From NCBI RefSeq assembly GCF_019583405.1, contig NZ_SZUU01000002.1, positions 558,001-622,000 on the forward strand: 64,000 bases of DNA, written 5' to 3'. Origin of the DNA: Bacteroides fragilis. GTDB taxonomy: Bacteria > Bacteroidota > Bacteroidia > Bacteroidales > Bacteroidaceae. The translations under genes and the position numbers were made by a program. This document shows, one piece after another, positions 1-8,246 of the stretch (position 1 is the first letter of the stretch; each line of letters opens with the position of its first letter). The notes beneath the pieces were generated by a model, which was not told the DNA's origin, did not search any database, and saw nothing but the letters and a program-made list of their open reading frames with translations.

Positions 1-388
1 ATTGGCGGTATCAAACGTATCCGAGAGTTTGAGCTCTTTCCAGCACAAGGCATCTTTCGGTAAGTGGCGGATGCGCACAGCTACTTTTTTCTCTCCTTCA
101 GGTAAGGCATAAGGGACAAAATAGTCCACCTTCGCCCTCGACAGGCGCACGTCCATCTCTACCGGAACCGAATCTGACGCAATGCAAACCTGCGCTTCGG
201 GAGTCTGTTCTTCGATGGGCAAAAGTAAATATCGGGTAGGATTTGTAATATGAATTACGGTAAGGCTGTCGCCTTCTTGTTCAAATGTCATTTCAGATTG
301 TGAGCTCTGGCAAGACGAAATTCCGAGTAAAACAGCCAAAGCGCCGATCACTCTTCTACTTACATTCATAAAAGTTGTTTTCATGATA
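1..388 (-). CDS. N-terminus of a DUF4980/GH32-type lipoprotein (partial)
   Basis: The gene starts at 388 on the minus strand and runs off the left edge, so only about 129 residues are visible. They begin MKTTFMNVSRR and carry a lipoprotein signal with lipobox LLGISSC, so the protein is probably an outer-membrane or surface lipoprotein. The following beta-rich stretch (ITNPTRYLLLPIEEQ..., then KVDYFVPYALPEGEKK) resembles the N-terminal DUF4980 module that precedes GH32 fructan hydrolases in Bacteroides. That assignment is from memory of the family, and the catalytic part lies outside the window. A second Met lies five codons in and could be the start. A -7 element of the TATCTTTG type (434-441) lies about 45 bases upstream and points into this gene. 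Confidence 0.6.
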
Positions 389-433
389 ACAGGATGTTTT
401 TTATTAGTAATGCAATAGCTGTGTTTACGATGG

Positions 434-441
434 CAAAGATA
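434..441 (-). promoter_or_regulatory. Bacteroides -7 promoter element for the left-edge lipoprotein
   Basis: The plus strand reads CAAAGATA, i.e. TATCTTTG on the minus strand, a perfect TAnnTTTG -7 box. It is about 46 bases upstream of the start codon at 388. No good -33 TTTG is seen at the usual distance. Confidence 0.5.
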
Positions 442-507
442 GCGGAGTTATCTGCCACCGGCTATTATTTTTGTTTCAAATAGTATAACGATTGATACCA
501 AACCACG

Positions 508-2796
508 TCAGAAACGAATGCTGGCAGCAAATTCCACGGTAAACGGACGAATATAGCTGCCTGCCATCCAATGACCGTTATAGGATGCCGCGTCTTTTTT
601 GTCCACCAGTTCGGCACCGGCAATACTTCCTTTGGCTCCGGTCTGATTGAGGAAATTAACGACTGTGGCACTCAATGCAAGATGTTTGTTCACCGTCCAG
701 TTGACACCACCGAAAGTTTCCCAACGCCCGTTGAAGTAGTAAGCATTTTTAATGTTAGCGTACGTCTTGCTGAAATAGCGGAAGCTGGCCCAGACTCTGA
801 GGTCGTTCGTAATGTTGTAGCTGGGATCGAGTTCGACAAGCACTTTCGGAATCTCCGTCACAATATTTCCCGTGGCATTGATTTCACCTATCGTACCGTC
901 CTTGAAAGTCACACTCGTTTCATATTTCTTGTAAGTCGGGCTTTGGTAGGTAAACAGGAAATGGAAGTTAAAGCCTTTGAACGGTTTGATCACTGCATCC
1001 GTCGTCCAGCCGATGGTCTTGATGTCATAACTCAACGGAGCGGCAAGAATCTCGGTCCGGTCGTTCGGGTTAATCAGATTGAGCGTCGAGTTATTGTTTG
1101 TTTTCGAGATGTAGGAGAACAGAGAAGTCAGGCTAATCCAGTCCGTGTTATAATAGACCCCGGCACGTCCCAGGGGAACGGATATTTTATCGGTATTGGG
1201 CATAGTGGCAGGTGAAAAGTTCGACAAACCGGGACGCTGTGTGTTGTAAGTGAAGTCGGCGGTGAAACCGAACTCCCGGGTCAGTTTATAGGTAGCGGCG
1301 GCAGTGAATGCCATGTTCATCCAGTCGTAATCGAAAGGGCGGGGTGTAATCCTGACTCCTTTATCGGATACGGCGCCCAGATAATAATCTGCGAAACGGC
1401 CTACGGCATTTCCTTCTGCGTCATACACAGCCGCATTCTCTCCTTCCAGATGCTGCCATTCCAGGCGTGTACCATAATATACATTCCATTGGGGAGAAAT
1501 ATCCCAGTCGTGGGTGGCATAAACAGCTAACTTGTTTTCGTGCCCTTTGTAGTATTCCGAAGCATTCTTATTGAAATCGTAGTACACGCCGTCCGTATTC
1601 CCCTCACGTACCAGACGTTCGGGGTACTCTTCTACCGTATGGTCGTACATAGTTGTGTTCGAAGCATAATCCACTTTGTAGTGCCATTCGTTCACACCGA
1701 GCCTCCAGGTCATATTGCGATATTGGCGTGAAAGTTCGGAAGTGGCGAAGAATTCGTCAATCGTCCCCCGGTTAAAGCAAGACATGCGGCTTTGCACATA
1801 CCCTTCATACGGTTTCAACGTACCGTCCGTCCCTTTCAGAAAATAGCCGGCGGAGGCATCCTTCTGTTCCATGGCCATCGGGGTCTGATAGACATACGAA
1901 CCCAAGGCATGATCATACTTCAGGTTAACCTTCCAGTTCAGACTGTTGTCCCAAGTGTAGGTATTGAGCAAAGTCAACTGGTTTCCTTTATTCAGAGTGG
2001 CATCATAAAGATTGGTCTTTTTCAGCTCCCCCGTACGCATATCACGATAAACCATTTCTCCCGTGGCAGGCAGGTAAGAACTTGTTCCGAGGCTGAATCC
2101 CGGTATTTCTTTCACGCTGCCGTCTCCAACATAGATGAAAGGAGCGGAAGTCGTTTCATTACTCGGCCAACGGCTGTTGCTGTAGTGATAGATGGCCGAC
2201 AGCTGTCCGCGCCCTTCGCTATAATTCTTGGTCAAGGCTGCTTTATAGATTTGAGTGCGGTCCTGATTGGAAGTAAAGCGCAGTTTGAAACTGCCCGGGT
2301 CAAAGTTCTGGTAGACACTTCCACTGTAAAACCAGCCTTTCCCCATACCACCGCTGATATTGGCATCGAACTGCTGCTTGCCAAAGTGGTTGGTACTGTA
2401 ATTGACGATTCCACGGAATTTCTCAGTTCCCAACTGAGTAAAAGAGTTTACGGCATAGCCGATGTTTCCGGTAGTAATAGCGGTTTCGGAGATTTTTAAC
2501 AGCCCGACGTGTCCGAGACTGCTGTCTCCACGCCAGTGCGTATTTACGTTATGCGGATTAGAGGTATAGACTACAGGAAGTCCGTTTTCGAGTACGTTTA
2601 CGTCTCCACCAGGCAGGCCGATAGAGATTTCGCGGGGACCATTGGCGCTCGAAGCGTTCAGCATAACGTTGCGATTGCCTTCTTCTTTCGATCCGGAAGG
2701 TGTCCGGGAAGATTCTTTCTTTTCTTGTGCGGTTGTGAAGCCGGCCATCAGGAAGCAAGCCAGCAACCAAACAGCCCTTTTTTTGTTCTTCATCAT
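508..2796 (-). CDS. TonB-dependent outer-membrane receptor
   Basis: A 762-residue protein if started at the double Met (MMKNKKRAVWLL) at 2796. A longer reading from 2859 adds 21 residues that do not look like a signal peptide, so I chose the inner start. A signal peptide (WLLACFLMAGFTTAQ) is followed by a plug-like region containing NGLPVVYTSNPHNVNTHWRGD and then a long series of alternating beta strands ending in an aromatic C-terminus (FTVEFAASIRF), typical of a 22-strand barrel. There is no N-terminal carboxypeptidase-like domain and no SusD partner next to it, so it is a plain TonB receptor rather than a SusC. It probably imports an iron complex, cofactor or glycan; the substrate cannot be read from the sequence. 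It precedes the partial GH32-like gene in the same direction (gap 119 bases), but that gene has its own -7 box. Confidence 0.85.
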   Translation of the reverse strand: MMKNKKRAVWLLACFLMAGFTTAQEKKESSRTPSGSKEEGNRNVMLNASSANGPREISIGLPGGDVNVLENGLPVVYTSNPHNVNTHWRGDSSLGHVGLLKISETAITTGNIGYAVNSFTQLGTEKFRGIVNYSTNHFGKQQFDANISGGMGKGWFYSGSVYQNFDPGSFKLRFTSNQDRTQIYKAALTKNYSEGRGQLSAIYHYSNSRWPSNETTSAPFIYVGDGSVKEIPGFSLGTSSYLPATGEMVYRDMRTGELKKTNLYDATLNKGNQLTLLNTYTWDNSLNWKVNLKYDHALGSYVYQTPMAMEQKDASAGYFLKGTDGTLKPYEGYVQSRMSCFNRGTIDEFFATSELSRQYRNMTWRLGVNEWHYKVDYASNTTMYDHTVEEYPERLVREGNTDGVYYDFNKNASEYYKGHENKLAVYATHDWDISPQWNVYYGTRLEWQHLEGENAAVYDAEGNAVGRFADYYLGAVSDKGVRITPRPFDYDWMNMAFTAAATYKLTREFGFTADFTYNTQRPGLSNFSPATMPNTDKISVPLGRAGVYYNTDWISLTSLFSYISKTNNNSTLNLINPNDRTEILAAPLSYDIKTIGWTTDAVIKPFKGFNFHFLFTYQSPTYKKYETSVTFKDGTIGEINATGNIVTEIPKVLVELDPSYNITNDLRVWASFRYFSKTYANIKNAYYFNGRWETFGGVNWTVNKHLALSATVVNFLNQTGAKGSIAGAELVDKKDAASYNGHWMAGSYIRPFTVEFAASIRF

Positions 2797-2972
2797 GGTA
2801 CTTAAATTTTTTAGTTGATTGAGATTGTTTTGATGTCGCAAAGGAACGCGGAATCCCATTTCTCAACTAAAAGATTTGTTTCAAAGGCTGCTACTTTTGA
2901 TTCACCGGCACATTACATATTAATTATCAATAATTTACAAAAACAAAAAAAGAAGATATCAGATACGCAAAA

Positions 2973-3329
2973 TCACTTTCCTTTTCCTTCCAGCAGATCT
3001 GCGATCTTCTGCTTCAGGTTCAGTTTCAACATTTCATCCTGTCGCAACTCGATCTCTAAAGTGATCTTTGCATTTCCCATTTTAAACGTCTCCTCTTCAT
3101 CAACAGGGAGAGCAACTCCTTTTTTTATGGAAAATAGAACAGCAAAATCATAATCCAGTGCCAATGACAAACTATACAGCGTATCTGTATCAATGCTCTT
3201 TCGTGTCAGCAGATAGTCCACACTCTGTGGCCTCACCCCCAATCTACGGGCAAGTTCGGCTTTTGTCACCTGCCTTTCGGCCATGACCTGTTTTATCACT
3301 TCACCTATGTATACATTACTCTTCTTCAT
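2973..3329 (-). CDS. XRE-family helix-turn-helix regulator, 118 aa
   Basis: A small cytoplasmic DNA-binding protein. Residues about 8-65 form a Cro/C1-type HTH (EVIKQVMAERQVTKAELARRLGVRPQSVDYLL, with the recognition helix around RPQSVDYLL). The C-terminal half is charged and probably helical (KITLEIELRQDEML.. KQKIADLLEGKGK). It is a single-domain regulator with no visible toxin partner. It sits downstream of the surface-protein operon at 3477-5920 but is separated from it by 147 bases containing hairpins, so it is probably transcribed separately. Its target is unknown. Confidence 0.8.
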   Translation of the reverse strand: MKKSNVYIGEVIKQVMAERQVTKAELARRLGVRPQSVDYLLTRKSIDTDTLYSLSLALDYDFAVLFSIKKGVALPVDEEETFKMGNAKITLEIELRQDEMLKLNLKQKIADLLEGKGK

Positions 3330-3403
3330 ATTCTAAATACCATTCAGTCATCCAAAATGCCAATCACGTAAAAATCCCCGACAGCCGTCACGGACACCGG
3401 GGA

Positions 3404-3467
3404 GGTATAAATAAATGGACTTATTTATAAAATCACCCACCCGACCGATAGCCTATCGGCCGGATGG
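3404..3467. terminator. Hairpins downstream of the 3477 beta-barrel gene
   Basis: Two inverted repeats follow the stop codon of the minus-strand gene at 3477: CCGATAGcCTATCGG (about 3453-3467) and ATAAATAA...TTATTTAT (about 3405-3428). The second is AT-only. Together they may end transcription of the surface operon. No clean U-tract is visible, so this is tentative. Confidence 0.35.
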
Positions 3468-3476
3468 AGATAGAGG

Positions 3477-4256
3477 TCAAAACTTAAATCCGATCTTCAA
3501 TGTCGGAGCCGCCAAAACACTGTAGTTATGGCTGTCTGCCGACAGATCGCCAAGACCGGCTTGCGGATTATACGTAGTCTTGTTGTACGTATAAGCAAAC
3601 GGATCGATCTGCGCACCGATGTAAAGGGCAGGAAGAACATAGTAATCGACACCGATAGTCAGGGCGCCACGAAGATTCCAGCTCTCGGCAACCGATTTGC
3701 CCATAGAGGTCTCTTCATCATACTTCATTTCATTTTCGCCGTAAGCAAAACCTACGCGAACACCTGTATACCACATCAGGTTAGGAACACGCTTGATGTT
3801 GAAATAACGATCAACACCTGCCGACACATTATAGGCGAACGACTGGGCACTGGCTACGGCACGGTAATTAGGGATTTCTCCCATCAAATCGTCTGCCGAT
3901 CCACTTCCATTCGATTCTGAACCATCTATCGTGCCGGGAACAGCCGGATAACCGGGGTTATTCGTGAAGCTGACACCGCCACCCAAATTTAGTTTCCACT
4001 GATCTTTGAAGAACCAGCCCCCTTCGAAACCAACCATCAGCTTTTTGTCTGCCCAGTTGGTTGAGAGTGCTCTGACTTCATAGTCAGTCAGCAGCCCCGA
4101 AGGGGCTGTGACATTTGTGTAACTATTGTATCCAACAGTAGCTGCTACCGTAAAGTCACCCTTTTTAGGAGTATTGTCTTTACTACAGTTCTGCGCATTA
4201 GCTGCAAGACACATCATGGGTAGAACGGCCAACACTAAAAGTCTTTTTATTTTCAT
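3477..4256 (-). CDS. Outer-membrane beta-barrel protein, 259 aa
   Basis: A signal peptide (MKIKRLLVLAVLPMMCLAANAQ) is followed by a mature protein rich in alternating polar/aromatic strands, ending in the barrel signature LAAPTLKIGFKF with terminal Phe. The size suggests an 8-10 strand OmpW/OMP_b-brl-like barrel. It is the second gene of a two-gene unit, 47 bases behind the coiled-coil lipoprotein at 4304-5920. From memory this arrangement and size resemble BT1926, the barrel that accompanies the BT1927 S-layer protein of B. thetaiotaomicron. If so it would anchor or export the partner. The barrel is directly supported by sequence; the S-layer link is inference. Confidence 0.75.
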   Translation of the reverse strand: MKIKRLLVLAVLPMMCLAANAQNCSKDNTPKKGDFTVAATVGYNSYTNVTAPSGLLTDYEVRALSTNWADKKLMVGFEGGWFFKDQWKLNLGGGVSFTNNPGYPAVPGTIDGSESNGSGSADDLMGEIPNYRAVASAQSFAYNVSAGVDRYFNIKRVPNLMWYTGVRVGFAYGENEMKYDEETSMGKSVAESWNLRGALTIGVDYYVLPALYIGAQIDPFAYTYNKTTYNPQAGLGDLSADSHNYSVLAAPTLKIGFKF

Positions 4257-4303
4257 ACGATACTTTTTTTGATTTGTTGTTTATTTGCCGTTACTATTGG
4301 CGA

Positions 4304-5920
4304 TTATTCTGCAGAGTCACCTACTAAAGCTTTGATCTGAGCTAAATAATCATTGTAAATAGGTTCATTTACAGCCAAACTATTTTCAAGGTCAGCAATT
4401 TCTTTCTCCTTATTTGCGATAGCCTGTTCCTTCGATACAATTGAAGCAGCATTAGCTATATTTTCATCAGCAGCAGCAATAGCCTGTTTCTGAGCTAAAA
4501 TCAACTGATCGTAATCAGCCAAGCCATCAGCTATACTTTGCAATGTATAGGCCAAAGAATTTTGAACAGAATAATTATGAGAAGCTTTGTTGTATGCAAT
4601 TTGAGTCTCCAACTGTGCTTTAACGGCATTATCCATAGCAGTTATTAAAGTAGCGTATGCTGTAGCATTGTCACCCGAAACACCAGCCAATATATCATTC
4701 CAAGACTTCAAGTTTTCTTCGCTATTCGTTACACCTGTAGTAGCACTCTCAACCGCAGTTTCCAGAGGTTTTACGTAATCCCTTAAATTACCCTCCGCTA
4801 TACGCAGTTCATTTAAAGCAGTATTTTTATCTACTTCGGTTTTAGCGTCATCAAACTTCTTCTGCGCATCAGTTACAGCCTTTGTCAGATTTTTATAAGC
4901 ATCTGCAGCTTTTGCGTCTGTCAAAGCCTTATTAGCATCTGCAAGAGCAGCTTTATTTACACTTAAATTTCTTGTTTGATCAGTGATTTCTTTATTGATA
5001 GCATCTATATTAGCAGTATATTTGTAATAACCGCGAGAATATGCACTTCCAGTAGTAGCATCATCGTTTGTATAATTCACATTTTCTCCTTCAATAAAGT
5101 CTTGTACATAATAATTCGAAGTTAATCTATATATTGTCTGCATATAAAGAGATCCGTTCAAATTCGTATTTGCTTCATTAAAAGCCTGTATTGCATTTTT
5201 ATTAGCAGTATATTTTTCATTCGAAATCTGATTAAGAGCAGTCAATTTAGCATTAGCTTCCTGAGCCGCTTTCTCAGCATCAGCCTTATCTTTAGTACTA
5301 TACTTCTCATATTCTGCAATTAATGCCTGAGCAACAGCCTTATTTTTCTCCTCTTTAGCTATTGTTTCCTGATTGCTCAACTCCACTGTCACTAATTCAG
5401 CTTTCAATCTTGCCAAACCATTTTTTGCATCAATTAAATCCGTTCTATCTTGATTGATAGTTACCAGCAGCCCATTAGCTTTTCCTAACAAAGTTGTAAT
5501 TCTTGTCTTATTGGCCTGATCTACGCCATCCAAAGCAGCAATAAGGGCAGCTTTAGCAGTTTCCAAAGAAGCTTTGGCAGAATTCAATTGTGCTTCAGCA
5601 TTAATTTTAGCAGTTTCAAGTTCCGCTTCCAAAGCAGCCTGAGCTTTCTCCAATAAGATTTTTTGTTGATCTGCTTGAGCCTGCTCCAATTCAGCTTGTG
5701 CTTTTTTATAAGCGGCTTCAGCCTCTTTTATTGCAACTTCAGCCGCAGTAATAGCTTTCTTAGCATCTGCATCCGCATTATTAATGTTCGCTAAAGACTC
5801 TAATTGTTTAGCTTTCGCCATACGGACAGCTTCTACCGATGCCGATTCGTCGTTGTCTACGCAAGCTCCCAGTGACAACGCACCCAGAAGCACTGCAACC
5901 ATCATGAGTTTCTTTTTCAT
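4304..5920 (-). CDS. Alanine-rich coiled-coil surface lipoprotein (BT1927/S-layer-like)
   Basis: A 538-residue lipoprotein: lipobox LGALSLGAC gives Cys20, followed by VDNDES. An acidic stretch right after the Cys resembles the surface-export signals of Bacteroides lipoproteins. Residues about 30-230 are dominated by Ala, Lys, Glu and Gln in heptads (KAITAAEVAIKEAEAAYKK and similar), and a second long coiled coil covers about 310-520. The two are separated by a short aromatic segment (about 245-300, LYMQTIYRLTSNYYVQDF). No enzyme motif is visible. It is followed by a small beta-barrel gene in the same unit. The family resemblance, recalled and not searched, is to the BT1927-type S-layer proteins that are phase-variable in B. 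thetaiotaomicron. The promoter region here shows no convincing invertible repeat pair. Confidence 0.7.
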   Translation of the reverse strand: MKKKLMMVAVLLGALSLGACVDNDESASVEAVRMAKAKQLESLANINNADADAKKAITAAEVAIKEAEAAYKKAQAELEQAQADQQKILLEKAQAALEAELETAKINAEAQLNSAKASLETAKAALIAALDGVDQANKTRITTLLGKANGLLVTINQDRTDLIDAKNGLARLKAELVTVELSNQETIAKEEKNKAVAQALIAEYEKYSTKDKADAEKAAQEANAKLTALNQISNEKYTANKNAIQAFNEANTNLNGSLYMQTIYRLTSNYYVQDFIEGENVNYTNDDATTGSAYSRGYYKYTANIDAINKEITDQTRNLSVNKAALADANKALTDAKAADAYKNLTKAVTDAQKKFDDAKTEVDKNTALNELRIAEGNLRDYVKPLETAVESATTGVTNSEENLKSWNDILAGVSGDNATAYATLITAMDNAVKAQLETQIAYNKASHNYSVQNSLAYTLQSIADGLADYDQLILAQKQAIAAADENIANAASIVSKEQAIANKEKEIADLENSLAVNEPIYNDYLAQIKALVGDSAE

Positions 5921-5998
5921 AATCTCAATTTTTAGTGTTAATAATATAATTAATTCAATATTAGTGTAATACCTTTATTTTTCTCTATTCTATCAAAA

Positions 5999-6022
5999 TT
6001 GGCTATATTTGCCAATTGCCAA
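5999..6022. repeat. Inverted repeat in the 5' leader of the coiled-coil lipoprotein
   Basis: TTGGC-tatattt-GCCAA forms a short stem (5999-6015) and is followed at once by another TTGCCAA (6016-6022). This lies within the probable 150-base untranslated leader of the gene starting at 5920. It could be a protein-binding site or an RNA hairpin; the stem is only 5 bp. Confidence 0.35.
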
Positions 6023-6080
6023 TAGTTAACATACTTTTTAAAGATCCCTTTAATAATTGGGTATATTTAATTGTTCGGAG

Positions 6081-6111
6081 CAAATGTAGATATTATAATT
6101 ATACTAAGCAA
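6081..6111 (-). promoter_or_regulatory. Bacteroides promoter for the S-layer-like operon
   Basis: On the minus strand TACATTTG (6088-6081) is a perfect TAnnTTTG -7 box. A TTG at 6111-6109 lies 20 bases upstream, where the -33 element should be. Transcription would start near 6074, leaving a leader of about 150 bases before the ATG at 5920. Confidence 0.6.
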
Positions 6112-6336
6112 GAGTTAAGAGAAAAAAAATTAGAGTTTTTTGTATAAGTCTGAGTTTTAATGGAATCCAAGTGAAAAAAAAGCCTAAACAGCTTCTCCAT
6201 ACCCATATAATCATAAAACAAGGAAATATCCACGTAATATAGAACTGTGAAAAAGCCCTCAACATAAAAGAAAATAAGGATATAATTATTTCATATATAA
6301 TAATGTATAACATTATATACATATCAAACGAACATC

Positions 6337-6522
6337 TTACAAGCCGCTAATATATAAGATGTTGTCACAAAAAGAATCTGCAATTCCCGGAGATATGGCC
6401 TTAGATTCACTTCCGGGGATAATAAAACAGACACCAACCGAATTGGATAACTCAAGTTTAGAAAGCGGATTTACACCGCTTGAACCGGTATCCTCATACT
6501 TATATTTTTCCTCAATTAACAT
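6337..6522 (-). CDS. Possible small protein, 61 aa, function unknown
   Basis: The minus-strand frame from 6522 reads MLIEEKYKYEDTGSSG... and then a hydrophobic/polar pattern (SVGVCFIIPGSESKAISPG) with two cysteines, ending NILYISGL. The opposite strand is also open over the same stretch (6359-6631), but the minus-strand protein has a more natural composition. An AAAAAGGCG stretch lies about 10 bases before the ATG. A good promoter pointing this way lies at 6817-6847. I do not recognise the family. It may be a real small gene or the remnant of a longer one at the edge of the decayed island. Confidence 0.3.
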   Translation of the reverse strand: MLIEEKYKYEDTGSSGVNPLSKLELSNSVGVCFIIPGSESKAISPGIADSFCDNILYISGL

Positions 6523-6870
6523 TGTTAACGCCTTTTTCAGTTTGTCAGGTTCTTATGCACAAATAATAAGTCTTTTGCATTTAAAGAACTTGTTATTCAC
6601 ATCCAAAGAACAAGCTTTAACTCTGTGTTAAAACAAAGCTTTTGAAGATAGAAATTTTACTTTTTAAAGATATTGATTTTCAGATGGTTTATTCTAAAAT
6701 TCGCTTCTTCACCTCACGGATGGACTCTTCGGACGAAAGCCGGGATACTTACTTCTTTGTCAACTATAAACAACGAGTTTCTAGCATTGTGAAACCAAGT
6801 ATTTTTAAAAGATGCGCAAAGATAACGCAACCATACTAAAAGTCAAATAGTTATAAAACAGATTTTTTAG
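6523..6870. other. Island left border, no firm gene
   Basis: This 348-base stretch has a strong minus-strand promoter (6817-6847) but no intact gene. On the minus strand, between about 6650 and 6795, a frame reads LFIVDKEVSIPAFVRRVHP, then a TGA, then GEEANFRINHLKINIFKK. This looks like protein broken by a stop and may be the remains of a small gene driven by that promoter. Confidence 0.35.
6817..6847 (-). promoter_or_regulatory. Strong consensus Bacteroides promoter at the island border
   Basis: The plus strand has CAAAGATA (6817-6824) and CAAA (6844-6847) with 19 bases between. On the minus strand this is TTTG-N19-TATCTTTG, both boxes perfect. It points left, toward the broken frame at 6650-6795 and the 61-codon frame at 6337-6522, and away from the integrase remnant. 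Confidence 0.6.
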
Positions 6871-7302
6871 CGAAGTCGGACAAGAAAGCAAAGGAAAGCA
6901 TATTTGGAAGGGAGTTACGTTACCAGTTTGTATCCTGTTAAAGCAAAAACGGTCAAAACGCAGGAAACACTTATCAGCTATTGCAACCGATACAACCACC
7001 AACTTGCAGCCAGAATCGGTGTAAACATAACATTGGAAAGTTATAAACGATACGGCGTATTATTCAACCACCTACGCCGTTTTCTACGAACAAAGTACAA
7101 TCTGAGTGACATTTCGTTTCAAGCATTGGATTATTCTTTTGTCGAAGCCTTTGATTTCTACCTACGGGTACAATTGAAATTCAAGCCCAATACCATTGTA
7201 GGTATTTGGGGTAACTCAAAAGGCAGCGAGTTGCTCGCCACACCTTGCCCTTACAGGGAGCAATCGCCCTCCCCCAAGTCGGGCGATTGTAGAAATCAAG
7301 AA
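6871..7302 (+). pseudogene. Tyrosine recombinase (integrase) N-terminal fragment
   Basis: No proper ATG is present: the open frame follows a TAG at 6868 and begins mid-protein. Residues ...SYCNRYNHQLAARIG..., then YGVLFNHLRRFLRTKYNLSD and SFVEAFDFYLRVQLKFKPNT, match the SAM-like core-binding domain of Bacteroides transposon and phage integrases. Similarity stops near KPNTIVG (about 7206). The rest (GNSKGSELLATPCPYREQ...) is unrelated sequence that includes a hairpin. The catalytic Arg/His/Tyr domain is missing. The fragment is non-functional and marks past integration of a mobile element. Another recombinase fragment, C-terminal, lies at 11659-11935 on the other strand. Confidence 0.7.
7261..7289. 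repeat. 9-bp inverted repeat after the integrase fragment
   Basis: CAATCGCCC (7261-7269) and GGGCGATTG (7281-7289) are perfect inverted repeats around a C-rich loop. They sit exactly where integrase similarity has ended, so they may belong to the end of a mobile element or be an old terminator. There is no U-tract. Confidence 0.45.
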
Positions 7303-7356
7303 TAGGATTACTAAATAAATATATAAGAAAACAATGTTACTAATCTGCATTTTCAA

Positions 7357-7364
7357 TATATTTG
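7357..7364 (+). promoter_or_regulatory. -7 promoter element upstream of the sbcD remnant
   Basis: TATATTTG matches TAnnTTTG and lies about 83 bases before the ATG at 7447. No convincing -33 box is seen. Confidence 0.4.
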
Positions 7365-7446
7365 CAGTAGATGGAAATTATGGAAAGAGGAATGGAAAGA
7401 TCTTAAAATAGATGAGATAAAAAAAGAATGGTATAAATAATAATAA

Positions 7447-8208
7447 ATGAAAATAATTCATACTGCAGATTGGCATTTAGGGCAGACGTTTTTTGAATAT
7501 GACCGTAAAGGTGAACATACTCTATTTTTGACGTGGCTTCGAGAGCAAGTGAAAGTTCACGAGGTGAATGTGTTGTTTATTGCCGGAGATTTGTTTGATA
7601 TCCCAAACCTATCGGCTGAATTACAACAGCAGTACTATACTTTTTTCAAAGAGGTGACGGCGAAGAATTTCGCTCTGCAAATCATCATTATTGCCGGAAA
7701 TCATGACTCGGAAGCCCAGCTCGAAGCTATCAATTCGCTTTTGGTATCGATGGATGTTACTGTGTGGGGGATTGTCAAGCGTACCGAAGAGGGTAATATT
7801 GATTTCGACCATTTGATTGTACCGCTCGGTAAAAGAGAGTATTGTTTGGTTGTACCCTATTTGCGACAAGAGGATTATCCCGAATCAGATGCCTATGCAG
7901 AAGGAGTGCAAGTGATGTATAGAGAACTTTTTGATACACTACCTATGCCGGACAAAAGTAAACTTTTCATTGTAATGTGGTATTTGCAGGCTATGTGTTC
8001 GAAGATTTTGGAAAAGAACCGTGCCGAACGCACGATTATCGGAAGGTTAGAGTGTTTTTCGCCTGAAGTATTCGACGAAGAGATTGCATACACGGCACTC
8101 GGACACTTGCACTGTACCCAAAGGGTGTCGAGGCATGAGAATGTCCGATATGCAGGTGCTCCGTTACCGATGTTATTTGCCGAAAAAATAACAAAGAAAG
8201 TGTACTGA
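7447..8208 (+). pseudogene. sbcD: Truncated SbcD-type exonuclease subunit
   Basis: Encodes the calcineurin-like metallophosphoesterase half of the SbcCD (Mre11-Rad50-like) nuclease. Visible motifs are HTADWHLG (5-12), GDLFD (47-51), GNHDS (84-88) and GHLH (219-222). The protein stops at 253 residues, whereas the family is about 400, and the DNA-capping C-terminus is absent. The last residues (PMLFAEKITKKVY) look like a frameshift in an A-rich run: the expected continuation after FAEK is N-Y-K. The motif that normally supplies a metal-binding His (hydrophobic-His-x-x-Ala) reads MWYLQAMC, with Tyr179 in place of His. No sbcC follows; a DUF1016 gene starts 38 bases on. I read it as an inactivated copy brought in with the island. 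Confidence 0.75.
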
Positions 8209-8246
8209 AAAAAATATAATAGATTAGTATTGAAAGAATTCATGAT

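Larger units (their letters stand above)
5921..6336. other. AT-rich intergenic region upstream of the surface operon
   Basis: This 416-base gap holds the promoter at 6081-6111, the leader inverted repeat at 5999-6022, a perfect palindrome TAATGT-ATA-ACATTA (6301-6315), and a 9-base inverted repeat AACATCTTA/TAAGATGTT (6331-6339 and 6355-6363) that could end transcription coming from the right. A hydrophobic 72-codon frame here (6104-6322) looks like translated AT-rich DNA and is not called. Confidence 0.5.

Noticed and set aside
1792-2499. A 235-codon plus-strand frame opposite the TonB receptor gene
   Set aside because: The minus strand shows a continuous barrel protein with a signal peptide, and the plus frame is its shadow.
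6104-6322. A 72-codon hydrophobic minus-strand frame
   Set aside because: It lies across the promoter region of the surface operon, is made of AT-rich codons (Ile/Phe/Leu/Trp) and has no start signal. It is best explained as non-coding AT-rich DNA.
5921-6363. Invertible promoter for the S-layer-like operon
   Set aside because: The only matched repeats across the promoter are about 6 bases (TGTTCG/CGAACA). The 9-base repeat at 6331-6363 lies wholly to one side of the promoter, so the geometry for inversion is not met.
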